A stretch of 64,000 nt of DNA from Cupriavidus plantarum (lineage in GTDB: Bacteria > Pseudomonadota > Gammaproteobacteria > Burkholderiales > Burkholderiaceae), in the NCBI RefSeq assembly GCF_905397285.1, contig NZ_CAJPUX010000002.1:868001-932000 (forward strand). The letters are read 5' to 3'. The translations under genes were made by a program, and so were the position numbers. Positions 53,240-61,600 of the stretch are shown piece by piece. The notes under the pieces are model-generated. The model made no database searches and had not been told where the DNA came from. It saw only the letters and a program-made list of their open reading frames with translations. Numbering within the stretch: position 1 is the first letter of the stretch; the number at the start of each line of letters is the position of its first letter.

Positions 53240-54337
53240 ATGCCAACGAACGAACCAGCCCTGTTTTCCGCGACGACGATCGGCGCCATCGAGGTGGCGA
53301 ACCGCATCGCCATGGCGCCGCTCACGCGGTCGCGCGCGGACATGAACGGTGTGCACTCGGACCTTGCGGTCGAGTATTACCGGCAGCGTGCATCGGCAGG
53401 GCTGATCATCAGCGAAGCCACCAATATCTCGCGCCAGGGGCGCGGCTACGCGTTCACGCCGGGCATCTATACCGAGGCGCATGTGGCGGCGTGGCGCCGC
53501 GTCACCGACGCGGTGCACGAAGCCGGTGGCAAGATCGTCTGCCAGCTCTGGCACGTCGGCCGCATGTCGCACGCCTCGCTGCAGGAAAACGGCCAGCCGC
53601 CGGTAGCGCCCTCGGCCATCCAGGCCGGTGAACTGGTGTTCCTCGAGACCAGCACGCAGGACCGTCCCTCGATGCCGCGCGCGCTCGAAACCTCCGAAAT
53701 TCCCAAGCTCGTCGATGACTACCGGCACGCCGCGCGGTGCGCGAAAGAGGCGGGCTTCGATGGCGTGGAAGTGCATTCCGCCAACTGCTACCTGCTCGAG
53801 CAGTTCCTGCGGGATAGCACGAACAAGCGCACGGACCAATATGGCGGCTCGATCGAGAACCGCACGCGCTTCCCGGTAGAGGCCATCTCCGCCGTGGCGG
53901 AAGTGTGGGGACCGGACCGCGTCGGCGTACGCCTGTCGCCGATCACGCGCGCGGTCGGCGACACGCCGCTGGACAGCGATCCGCAGGCGCTCTACGGCTA
54001 TTACGCGGAGCGGCTCGGCAAGCTCGGCATGGCCTACCTCCATTGCATCGAAGGGCAGACCCGTGGCGACAACGCGGCGAGCGCATTCGACTTCAAGGCC
54101 CTGCATGCGTCGTTCGGCGGCAAGTACATCGCCAACAACAGCTATAGCCGCGAGATGGCGATCGAGGCGGTGGATTCCGGCCACGCGGACATGGTGGCCT
54201 TCGGCCGACCGTTTATCGCCAACCCGGACCTCGTGGACCGCCTGCGCCGCGACGCCCCGCTGGCATCGCCCGATCCGTCCAAGTTCTATGGCGGCGGGGC
54301 GGCGGGGTATACGGATTACGAGACGTTGGAGGGCTGA
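53240..54337 (+). CDS. Old Yellow Enzyme family alkene reductase (NemA-like)
   Basis: FMN-dependent NAD(P)H:enone/nitroester reductase. 365 aa. Motifs: MAPLTRSRADMNGVHSDLAV at about 25-44, CQLWHVGRMSH (about 97-107), active-site His/Asn in VHSANCYLLEQFL (about 178-190), YGGSIENRTRFP and a C-terminal FGRPFIANPDLV phosphate-binding stretch. CAGGAG precedes the ATG. Usually induced by electrophiles; no NemR-type repressor is adjacent. The last codons are part of a triplicated sequence. Confidence 0.93.
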   Translation: MPTNEPALFSATTIGAIEVANRIAMAPLTRSRADMNGVHSDLAVEYYRQRASAGLIISEATNISRQGRGYAFTPGIYTEAHVAAWRRVTDAVHEAGGKIVCQLWHVGRMSHASLQENGQPPVAPSAIQAGELVFLETSTQDRPSMPRALETSEIPKLVDDYRHAARCAKEAGFDGVEVHSANCYLLEQFLRDSTNKRTDQYGGSIENRTRFPVEAISAVAEVWGPDRVGVRLSPITRAVGDTPLDSDPQALYGYYAERLGKLGMAYLHCIEGQTRGDNAASAFDFKALHASFGGKYIANNSYSREMAIEAVDSGHADMVAFGRPFIANPDLVDRLRRDAPLASPDPSKFYGGGAAGYTDYETLEG

Positions 54338-54370
54338 AACGGTTGGAGGGCTGAAATGTTGGAGGGCTGA
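54325..54370 (+). repeat. Triplicated stop-codon region of the OYE gene
   Basis: GTTGGAGGGCTGA occurs three times (54325, 54342, 54358; period 17 then 16). Each copy contains the last LEG codons and stop of the preceding gene. The later two copies are non-coding. Confidence 0.9.
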
Positions 54371-54424
54371 TCGCCAGCCGGCATGGTCCCCATGGGAGCG
54401 CGGCGCGGCGCGCCAGCTTAGGGA

Positions 54425-54460
54425 AAGTGGCTATATCAAATACTCTGGAATGGATATCCA
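54425..54460 (+). promoter_or_regulatory. MocR-type operator element, copy 1 (kinase promoter)
   Basis: AAGTGGC, 2 bases, TATCAAAT, 8 bases, ATGGATAT, 2 bases, AG. The identical layout recurs at 58609-58645 between mocR and the MFS gene. It lies 70 bases before the kinase start. Confidence 0.7.
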
Positions 54461-54529
54461 GAATAACGCCAATCCGCCCTATAGTTGTGCGTCGCTTCTT
54501 TCGCCACGCTTTCCCATGGGATTGTTTTC

Positions 54530-55768
54530 ATGACGCAGCCGCAAGACCCGCCGCAAGCCCCGCCGCAAGACCCGCCGCAAGGCCAGCCGCAAGACGGGCT
54601 TCACAACCAGCCTCAAAACGAGCCTCAAAACGAGCCTCACGAAGGCCGGGCCGGCGCCTTGTTCGCGGACGCAGTGTTCGCGCGCTCCTGGCCCAAGCTC
54701 GACGCGCCGCAGGCCGCCGCGCTGGCCGCGCGGGCGTTCGGCATCTCCGGCGATGCCACGCTGCTCACGAGCGAGCGCGATCAAAACTTCCGCATCGACG
54801 GACCGGACAACGCGGCCTACGTGCTGAAGATCACGCATCCGGCCGAGGACGCCGGCGTAACCGACTTTCACACGCAGGCGCAGCTGCACCTCATGCGCGC
54901 GGACGCCACGCTCCCGATTCCGCGACTGATCGCCACGCGCGACGGCCAGAGCGTCTACTGGCGCGGCCTCGGCAGCGGGTCCGATGGGAGCGCGCCCACA
55001 CGGCAGGCCGTGCGGCTGATCACATTCGTTCCGGGCGTCCCCCTTTACAAGGTGGCGCGAAGCGCGGCCCAACGGCGCGCGCTTGGCACGGCGCTCGCGC
55101 GCATCGACCTCGCGCTGCATGGATTTACGCACGCGCATGCCAGTCACCGGCTGCTGTGGGACCTCCAGCATCTCGCGCAGTTACGGCCATTGCTGGCCTG
55201 TATCGAGGACCCCGCGCGGCAGTCGCTCGTGCGCCGGTACCTCGATCGCTTCGAGGCGCGCGTCGCCCCCGTGTTGCCCACGCTGCGCCGCCAGGTCATC
55301 CATAACGACCTCAACCCGTACAACGTTCTCGTCGACGCGGAAGATCACGACCGGGTCGCGGCGGTCTTCGACTTCGGCGACATGGTCGAGGCTCCGCTGG
55401 TGAACGAGATCGCCGTCGCGGCCGCTTACCAGCTGGCCGATGCGCCGGATCCGCTCGTCACGGCCGCCGAATGCATCGGCGCCTATCATGCGCGCCTGCC
55501 GTTGACCGACACGGAAATCGCGCTGCTGCCCGACCTGATCGCCGCAAGGCTGATGACGACCGTCCTCATCACGTCGTGGCGCGCGCGCGAGCATCCCGAG
55601 AACAGCGCGTACATCCTGCGCAACAGCGGGCTGTCGTGGAGCGGGCTCGAACGGCTCGATGCACTGGGCATGGACCAGGCCGTGCGATCCCTTCAACACG
55701 CACTGCAACAGGCACTGCCCATGTCGCAACATCACTCTCATCAGCAAGTCGAGGATATTCATGAGTAA
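54530..55768 (+). CDS. Aminoglycoside-phosphotransferase-fold kinase (hydroxylysine/ethanolamine kinase type)
   Basis: Probable small-molecule kinase supplying the phosphorylated amine to the next enzyme. 412 aa from ATG 54530. The first ~37 residues are a Gln/Pro repeat tail (QPQDPPQ type) encoded by 12-bp tandem repeats. The kinase domain covers about 55-390: SERDQNFRI (nucleotide-binding loop), AYVLKITHP (ATP-binding Lys), catalytic VIHNDLNPYNVLV (about 260-272) and metal-binding FDFGDMVEAP. The catalytic loop reads HND instead of HGD. Kinase plus GKPMGNGHP-type phospho-lyase is the pattern of 5-hydroxylysine or ethanolamine phosphate breakdown. It overlaps the next gene by eight bases. 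Confidence 0.82.
   Translation: MTQPQDPPQAPPQDPPQGQPQDGLHNQPQNEPQNEPHEGRAGALFADAVFARSWPKLDAPQAAALAARAFGISGDATLLTSERDQNFRIDGPDNAAYVLKITHPAEDAGVTDFHTQAQLHLMRADATLPIPRLIATRDGQSVYWRGLGSGSDGSAPTRQAVRLITFVPGVPLYKVARSAAQRRALGTALARIDLALHGFTHAHASHRLLWDLQHLAQLRPLLACIEDPARQSLVRRYLDRFEARVAPVLPTLRRQVIHNDLNPYNVLVDAEDHDRVAAVFDFGDMVEAPLVNEIAVAAAYQLADAPDPLVTAAECIGAYHARLPLTDTEIALLPDLIAARLMTTVLITSWRAREHPENSAYILRNSGLSWSGLERLDALGMDQAVRSLQHALQQALPMSQHHSHQQVEDIHE
54548..54640 (+). repeat. 12-bp tandem repeats in kinase N terminus
   Basis: Four units of CCGCCGCAAGAC type (54548-54595), then about two and a half units of GAGCCTCAAAAC type (54608-54640), in frame, encoding PPQD/PPQA and QPQN/EPQN. Confidence 0.88.
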
Positions 55769-57089
55769 GGACAAGGCGATGCTCAATGCGTTCGACCCGT
55801 CGCGCGCGAGCGAACTTGCCGAAGCGGATCGCGCGCTCGTCGCGCGGCGCCAGCAACTGCTGTCGCCCGCATATCGCCTGTTCTATGACGAGCCGCTGCA
55901 TATCGTCCGCGGGGAGGGCGTCTGGCTCTACGACAATACCGGCCGCGCCTACCTGGACGCCTACAACAATGTCGCGTCGGTCGGCCACTGCCGGCCGGAA
56001 GTGGTCGAGGCCATCGCCCGGCAGGCCAGCGTGTTGAACACCCATACGCGCTATCTGCACGAGGGTGTCCTCCACTATGCCGAGCGGTTGCTGGCCACCT
56101 TCCCGGCACCGCTGTCGCAGGCCATGTTCACGTGCACCGGCAGCGAGGCGAACGACCTCGCGCTGCGCATCGCGCGCCGGCACACGGGCGGAGAGGGCAT
56201 CATCGTGACGCGCCTCGCCTATCACGGCGTGACGACGGCCATCGCCGAAATCTCGCCATCGCTCGGCAAGGCGGTGCCGCTGTCGCCGGCCGTCCGCGCG
56301 GTGCCGCCGCCCGATGCCTATCGCGAAGATGCGGCAACCGTAGGCCAGCGTTTCGCGCAAGCCGTGCGCGATGCCTGCGAGGACCTGCTGCGACATGGCA
56401 TCCGGCCGGCCGCGCTGATCGTCGATACGCTGTTCACGAGCGATGGCGTGTTCGCCGACCCGGCGGGGTTCCTGCGCGAGGCGGTGGACGTCATTCGGGA
56501 GGCGGGCGGCGTCTTTATCGCCGACGAGGTGCAGGCGGGGTTCGCGCGCACGGGCTCCTGCATGTGGGGCTTCCAGCGGCACGATGTGGTTCCGGATATC
56601 GTCACCATGGGCAAGCCGATGGGCAACGGGCATCCGATCGCCGGCGTGGTCGCACGTCCCGAGGTCGTCGAGGCGTTCGGCCGCGAAGCCCGTTACTTCA
56701 ATACCTTCGGTGGCAATCCGGTCTCGTGCGCGGCCGCGCTGGCGGTGCTCGACGTTATCGGGAAGGACGGGCTCCAGGCCAATGCCGCGCGGATCGGCGC
56801 GCACCTGCGAGAGGGTTTCAGGGCGCTGGCCCGGCGGCACGACCTGATCGGCGATGTGCGCGGCGATGGGCTCTTCCTCGGTATCGAACTCGTGCGCGAC
56901 CGTGCCACGCAGGCGCCCGCCACCGAGGAGACCGCGCGCATCGTCAATACGATGCGGCGGAATGGCGTGCTGATCAGCACCACCGGGATGCTCGGCAACG
57001 TGCTGAAGATCCGCCCGCTGCTGCCGTTCACGCCGGAGAATGCGGATTTGCTGCTGCAGGTGGCCGACGACGCGCTACGCGGCGTGTGA
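55761..57089 (+). CDS. PLP-dependent phospho-lyase of class III aminotransferase fold (AGXT2L-like)
   Basis: Most like ethanolamine-phosphate/5-phosphohydroxylysine phospho-lyase, which eliminates phosphate and ammonia to an aldehyde. 442 aa from ATG 55761 with GAGGA five bases upstream. Family features: YDEPLHIVRGEGVWLYDNTG at about 42-61, ADEVQAGFARTG (about 254-265), and Schiff-base Lys285 in TMGKPMGNGHPIAGVV. The GKPMGNGHP wording is typical of the phospho-lyase branch rather than true transaminases. It is coupled to the kinase by an eight-base overlap; regulator and importer genes follow. Confidence 0.84.
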   Translation: MSKDKAMLNAFDPSRASELAEADRALVARRQQLLSPAYRLFYDEPLHIVRGEGVWLYDNTGRAYLDAYNNVASVGHCRPEVVEAIARQASVLNTHTRYLHEGVLHYAERLLATFPAPLSQAMFTCTGSEANDLALRIARRHTGGEGIIVTRLAYHGVTTAIAEISPSLGKAVPLSPAVRAVPPPDAYREDAATVGQRFAQAVRDACEDLLRHGIRPAALIVDTLFTSDGVFADPAGFLREAVDVIREAGGVFIADEVQAGFARTGSCMWGFQRHDVVPDIVTMGKPMGNGHPIAGVVARPEVVEAFGREARYFNTFGGNPVSCAAALAVLDVIGKDGLQANAARIGAHLREGFRALARRHDLIGDVRGDGLFLGIELVRDRATQAPATEETARIVNTMRRNGVLISTTGMLGNVLKIRPLLPFTPENADLLLQVADDALRGV

Positions 57090-57107
57090 GCGAGCGGGGT
57101 CGGAGAT

Positions 57108-58610
57108 TCAGCGCCGCCCAAGCGTGCGTTCGACGGCTCGCTTGAGCCCATTCACGCCGCGCGCGATATGGTCCTGCGGCACGCCGCCGAAGCCGAGCAC
57201 CACGGAGCGGCCGTCGATGTCGGGCCGGGCGCCGATAAAGCGCGGCACGCCGAGCACGAGCTTTTCCTCGGCGGCGCGCGCGTGCAGGACCGCCGCGTCC
57301 AGCGGCAAGTTGAAACGCATGAACAGATGCAGCCCGGCGCGCGCTTCGGACAGCGTGATGGCATCGCCCAAGGCCCGCGCCAGCGACGTCCGCAGCAACT
57401 GCTGCCGTTCGCCGTACTCCACGCGCATGCGGCGGATGTGCTGGGCGAAGTGGCCTTCATCGATATAGTCGGCCAGCGCCGCCTGGATATGGAGCTGGCC
57501 CGGGCGATAGATCCGCGCGCTCGCGCTCGCGAACGCCTGCGCGAGGTGTGCGGGCACCACGAGGTACCCCAGCCGGATGCCGGCGAACATCGCCTTGCTG
57601 AAGGTGCCTACGTAGATGACGCGTGCGTCGCTGTCGAGTCCCTGCAGCGATGGCAGCGGCGTGCCGTCGTACCGGAACTCGCTGTCGTAGTCGTCCTCCA
57701 TGACCCACAGGTTGTGATCGCGCGCGCCCTGCAGCAACTCGAGCCGGCGCGCGAGCGGCATTACCACGCCCGTCGGATATTGATGCGAGGGGCTCGTCAC
57801 CACGAGCCGCGCATGGCGCGGCACATGGCTGGCCGCGAGCGACAGCCCCCCTTCATCGACGACGCCGGCGCCGATTTGCATGCCCGCCGCGGCGAGCACG
57901 GTCGGGAATGCCCAGTGGCAGGGATTCTCGATCACCGCCATGTCGCCGGGGTCCGCGAGCATGCGCGCGCACAGATCGATCGACTGGTGCGTGCCGGCCG
58001 TGATGATGACCTGCTCCGGATCGCAGACGACCGAGCGCGAGATCTTGAGGTAGCTCGCCACCGCCTGCCGCAATGCGGGCAGGCCGCCGCCGTCGGCGGC
58101 ATACCCCGCCAGCGCGAGGTCGCCCTTGCCGATATGGCGCGAAACGAGGCGCCGCCACAGATGAAACGGAAACAGCGAGGCGTCCGGCACGCCGGGAACG
58201 AACGCGCCATGGAACTGCTGCAGTCCGCCCGGCAGCGTGCCGATCATCGTGCCACGCTGGGACAGCGCCATGGTATGGCGCGCGTGGCTTGCCTCGGACT
58301 TGCCGGCCAGCGGCAGGTCCGTGGTCGCCGCGACGAACGTGCCGCTGCCCGTACTGGCCGTGAGGTAGTTCTCGGCGATGAGCCGGTCGTACGCCAGCGA
58401 GACCGTGATGCGCGACACGCCGAGCTCCTCCGCGAGCGCGCGCGACGACGGCAGCTTCTGCCCCGCGACGAGCGAATGATCGAGCACCGCGCGACGAATC
58501 ACGTCGTAGATCTGGCGCTGCATCGGTACGGGATTCGCTTCGGACAATGCCTGCGAGAGCAGGTCGGTCAGGAGGACGGCACGCATCGGGCGTCGGGAGG
58601 GCCCGGACAA
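57108..58610 (-). CDS. MocR-family regulator with aminotransferase fold
   Basis: GntR winged helix plus PLP-binding aminotransferase domain. 500 aa from ATG 58610; the in-frame ATG 58586 (MRAVLLTDLL) is at least as likely because the first eight codons overlap the operator. Winged helix about 25-95 (GQKLPSSRALAEELGVSRITVSLAYD), PLP domain about 130-495 with VMEDDYDSEFRYDG and Lys in GTFSKAMFAG. It faces the phospho-lyase gene tail to tail and is divergent from the MFS gene, so it probably senses an amine or amino-acid substrate of this cluster through PLP. Confidence 0.92.
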   Translation of the reverse strand: MSGPSRRPMRAVLLTDLLSQALSEANPVPMQRQIYDVIRRAVLDHSLVAGQKLPSSRALAEELGVSRITVSLAYDRLIAENYLTASTGSGTFVAATTDLPLAGKSEASHARHTMALSQRGTMIGTLPGGLQQFHGAFVPGVPDASLFPFHLWRRLVSRHIGKGDLALAGYAADGGGLPALRQAVASYLKISRSVVCDPEQVIITAGTHQSIDLCARMLADPGDMAVIENPCHWAFPTVLAAAGMQIGAGVVDEGGLSLAASHVPRHARLVVTSPSHQYPTGVVMPLARRLELLQGARDHNLWVMEDDYDSEFRYDGTPLPSLQGLDSDARVIYVGTFSKAMFAGIRLGYLVVPAHLAQAFASASARIYRPGQLHIQAALADYIDEGHFAQHIRRMRVEYGERQQLLRTSLARALGDAITLSEARAGLHLFMRFNLPLDAAVLHARAAEEKLVLGVPRFIGARPDIDGRSVVLGFGGVPQDHIARGVNGLKRAVERTLGRR

Positions 58611-58668
58611 GTGGCCCTATCAAATTAACATATATGGATATATAGGCTATAGCCACCGGTTGCTATAG
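58609..58668. promoter_or_regulatory. MocR operator region, copy 2 (mocR/MFS intergenic)
   Basis: AAGTGGC (58609), TATCAAAT (58618), ATGGATAT (58634) and AG, spaced exactly as at 54425. Next to it lies a perfect palindrome GGCTATAGCC (58645-58654), then a second GCTATAG (58662-58668). The pair of GCTATAG direct repeats is 16 bases apart. Confidence 0.7.
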
Positions 58669-58751
58669 TCAATCGCGAGCTCAATCGACACGCCCGGACT
58701 CGGGAACACAAACGCATGGCGCACCCGTTACGGGCGCACGGAGGAATAGGG

Positions 58752-60110
58752 ATGGACATCTCGGCAGCAAGGCAGCCTTATCGAGCAGCCGCCGCGGCAT
58801 TTTTCGGCACCATGATCGAGTGGTACGACTTTTTCATCTATGCGACCGCTTCGGCGCTGGTGTTCGGCGACGTGTTCTTCTCCAACGCCGACCACTTCGT
58901 CGGCACGCTGGCCTCCCTCGGCACCTTTGCGGTGGGCTTCGTGGCGCGGCCCGTCGGCGCGATCGTGTTCGGTCACCTTGGCGACAAGGTGGGCCGCAAG
59001 CGTTCGCTGATCGTGACCCTTCTGCTGATGGGCATCGCGACGATGGTGATCGGCATGCTGCCGTCGTACCAGTCGATCGGCGTCATGGCACCGATCCTGC
59101 TGGTCGTGCTGCGGCTGCTGCAGGGCGTCGCCGTCGGGGGCGAGTGGGGCGGCGCGGTGCTGATCGCGGCCGAGCATGCGCCGCCGAAACTGCGCACGTT
59201 CCTCGCCGCGGCCCCGCAATATGGCAGCCCGGTCGGACTCGTCATCGCCACGTCGATGTTCGCCGCGGTGTCGTCGTTGCCCGACGCGGACTTCAAGAGC
59301 TGGGGCTGGCGCATTCCATTCCTGTTCAGCGGCGTACTGGTGCTGGCCGCGCTGCTGATTCGCCGCAGCGTAAACGAGAGCCCGGAACTCGAGGCGCATC
59401 GTGAGCGCATGGCAAAGGCCCGGCACGTGCAAGAGGTGGCGCCGCTGCGCAACATCTTCGCGCGCTACAAGACGCGCCTGCTGCTGGGCATGGCGCTGTC
59501 GATGCTCGGCATCTCGGGCTTCTACTTCATCACCACGCTGATGATCACGTTCACGACGACATACCTCCATGTCGCGCGTCCGGACATCCTGCGTGTCGGT
59601 ACGTACACCGGCATCGTCGAACTGCTGAGCTTCCCGATCGCGTCGTATATCGCGACGCGCATCGGCGAACGCCGCACGATCGCCATCGTGGCGGGCGCGG
59701 CAGCGTTGTGGGCTGCCCCGATGATGATGCTGGTGATGACCGGAAACATCGCCAACATCGCGGTCGGGATCCTTGTGGCAACGGTGTTTATCGGCGCGTA
59801 TTACGCGGTACTCGCACCGTTCCTGCCCAGGGCATTCCCGATCGACGTGCGCTACACCGGCATCTCGCTGAGCTTCCAGCTATGCGGCGCGCTGTTCGGC
59901 GGTACCACGCCGCTGCTCGGGCTGTGGATCGCCGAGCGCTTCGGCTTGCATTGGGGGCCGCTTGCCTTGCTGTTTGCGATCATTGCCGGCGCGACGTTCC
60001 TGGGCGCGGTGCTGATTCCGCACGAGGCGCAGGCGGAGGGCGGGGCGGAGTCCGAAGGCAACCTGTCGGCCTCGGGCGCAGCGTCCGGCATGACGGTGCG
60101 CAACGCCTGA
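58752..60110 (+). CDS. MFS transporter, metabolite:H+ symporter (MHS) family
   Basis: 12-helix inner-membrane proton symporter of the ShiA/ProP/KgtP type. 452 aa from ATG 58752; GGAGGA six bases upstream fixes this start over 58716. Family hallmarks: FFGTMIEWYDFFIYATASALVF (about 15-36), GHLGDKVGRKRSL between TM2 and TM3 (about 75-88), LLQGVAVGGEWGGAVL (about 117-132). Its substrate is probably the amine or acyl-amine degraded by the kinase, lyase and M20 enzyme. Shares the MocR operator region. Confidence 0.9.
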   Translation: MDISAARQPYRAAAAAFFGTMIEWYDFFIYATASALVFGDVFFSNADHFVGTLASLGTFAVGFVARPVGAIVFGHLGDKVGRKRSLIVTLLLMGIATMVIGMLPSYQSIGVMAPILLVVLRLLQGVAVGGEWGGAVLIAAEHAPPKLRTFLAAAPQYGSPVGLVIATSMFAAVSSLPDADFKSWGWRIPFLFSGVLVLAALLIRRSVNESPELEAHRERMAKARHVQEVAPLRNIFARYKTRLLLGMALSMLGISGFYFITTLMITFTTTYLHVARPDILRVGTYTGIVELLSFPIASYIATRIGERRTIAIVAGAAALWAAPMMMLVMTGNIANIAVGILVATVFIGAYYAVLAPFLPRAFPIDVRYTGISLSFQLCGALFGGTTPLLGLWIAERFGLHWGPLALLFAIIAGATFLGAVLIPHEAQAEGGAESEGNLSASGAASGMTVRNA

Positions 60111-60190
60111 TTGTTTTACGATCCAGTTTTGCTCGGAGCTTCAGCCTCGGATCGTCAACCCCGGATCATCGACCCCGGATCATCCACCCG

Positions 60191-61561
60191 ATGGGGAGTC
60201 TCAGCTTGTCAGCAGTCAAACCATTCGCTACGGCGGGCGTGCAGGCGCCCTTGCCACCGCCATTGCCAGCGCCATTGCCCGACGCCCTGCGCGCGCGCAT
60301 CATCGACGCCGTGGAGCGCGGCTTCGACACGCAAACGGAAATGCTGCGCCAGCTCGTACGTATTCCCTCGCAGCGCGGCGCGGAGGCGGCCTCGCAGGAC
60401 TACATGGCGGCCGCGTATCGGCAGCGTGGCTACGCAGTCGATCACTGGCGCATCGACGTCGACGCGATCCGGCATCTGCCGGGATTCTCGCCGGTGGCGG
60501 TGTCCTATGACAACGCCTACAACGTGGTCGGCACACACCGCGGGCGCACGCAGGCGGGCCGGTCGCTCATCATCAACGGCCATATCGACGTGGTGCCCGT
60601 GGGCCCGCTCGACAAATGGACCGTGGACCCGTATGGCGGCGACATCATCGACGGCTGGCTGTATGGCCGCGGATCCGGCGACATGAAAGCTGGTCTGCTG
60701 GCCGGTGTGGCGGCGCTGGACGCCCTGCGCGCCATCGGCCTGCAGCCGGCCGGTACGGTTCACCTGCAATCGGTGGTCGAGGAGGAGTGCACCGGCAACG
60801 GCGCGCTGGCGTGCCTCGCGCGCGGCTATCGCGCCGATGCGGCGTTTATCCTGGAACCGTTCGAGCCCAAGCTGATGCGCGCGCAGGTCGGGCCGATGTG
60901 GTTCCAGGTGCAGGTGGAAGGGGATCCTCAACACGCGTCCGCATTCGCCGGTGCGGGCGCCAATGCGATCGAGAAAGCCATCTTCCTGATCGGCGAACTC
61001 AAACAGCTCGAAGTCGAATGGAATGCGCGCAAGACGCAGACGCGGCACTACTGCAACCATCCGCATCCGATCAACTTCAACCTCGGCAAGATCGCTGGCG
61101 GGGACTGGGGATCCAGCGTGCCCGCCTGGTGCCACTTCGATATGCGGGTGGCCGTCTATCCGGGCCAGAGCCTCGCTGCCGCGCGCGCCGAGATCGAGGC
61201 CTTCATCGCCGCCGCGGCCGCCAGGGATCCGTTTCTCGCCAAGCATCCGCCGCGCGTGGTGTACCACGGCTTTATGGCCGAGGGCTATGCGCTGGAAGAT
61301 GCGGACGAGGCGGAAGCCGTGCTGCGGTCGAGCCACGAGCGCGTCTTCGGCCGCGCGCTGGAGGAACATTCGACCTCGGCGGCGACCGACGCGCGGTTCT
61401 TCGGCCTGTACGCCGACACGCCCGCTATCGTCTATGGCCCGCTGTGCAAAATGCCGCATGGCTTCGACGAAGCCGTCGACCTCGACTCGCTGCGGCGCGT
61501 CACGCAGACGCTCGCGCTGTTTATCGCGGGCTGGTGCGGGGTGGAGCCGGTGGAGGGTTGA
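60191..61561 (+). CDS. M20-family deacylase (ArgE/DapE type)
   Basis: Metal-dependent N-deacylase or deacetylase. 456 aa from ATG 60191; TTG 60206, preceded by GGGGAG, would shorten it by five residues. N-terminal PPPLPAPLPD stretch, then the catalytic domain with His in NGHIDVVPVGPL (about 139), bridging Asp in GSGDMKAGLLAG (about 174), catalytic Glu pair in VVEEECTGNGA (about 205) and a C-terminal His in CKMPHGFDEAV (about 428). Follows the MFS gene by 80 bases. It may free an N-acyl amine before phosphorylation; that is inference. Confidence 0.88.
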   Translation: MGSLSLSAVKPFATAGVQAPLPPPLPAPLPDALRARIIDAVERGFDTQTEMLRQLVRIPSQRGAEAASQDYMAAAYRQRGYAVDHWRIDVDAIRHLPGFSPVAVSYDNAYNVVGTHRGRTQAGRSLIINGHIDVVPVGPLDKWTVDPYGGDIIDGWLYGRGSGDMKAGLLAGVAALDALRAIGLQPAGTVHLQSVVEEECTGNGALACLARGYRADAAFILEPFEPKLMRAQVGPMWFQVQVEGDPQHASAFAGAGANAIEKAIFLIGELKQLEVEWNARKTQTRHYCNHPHPINFNLGKIAGGDWGSSVPAWCHFDMRVAVYPGQSLAAARAEIEAFIAAAAARDPFLAKHPPRVVYHGFMAEGYALEDADEAEAVLRSSHERVFGRALEEHSTSAATDARFFGLYADTPAIVYGPLCKMPHGFDEAVDLDSLRRVTQTLALFIAGWCGVEPVEG

Positions 61562-61600
61562 TCGCGGCTCGGTCGCGAGTCAGTCGCGGCTCGGCCGCGC

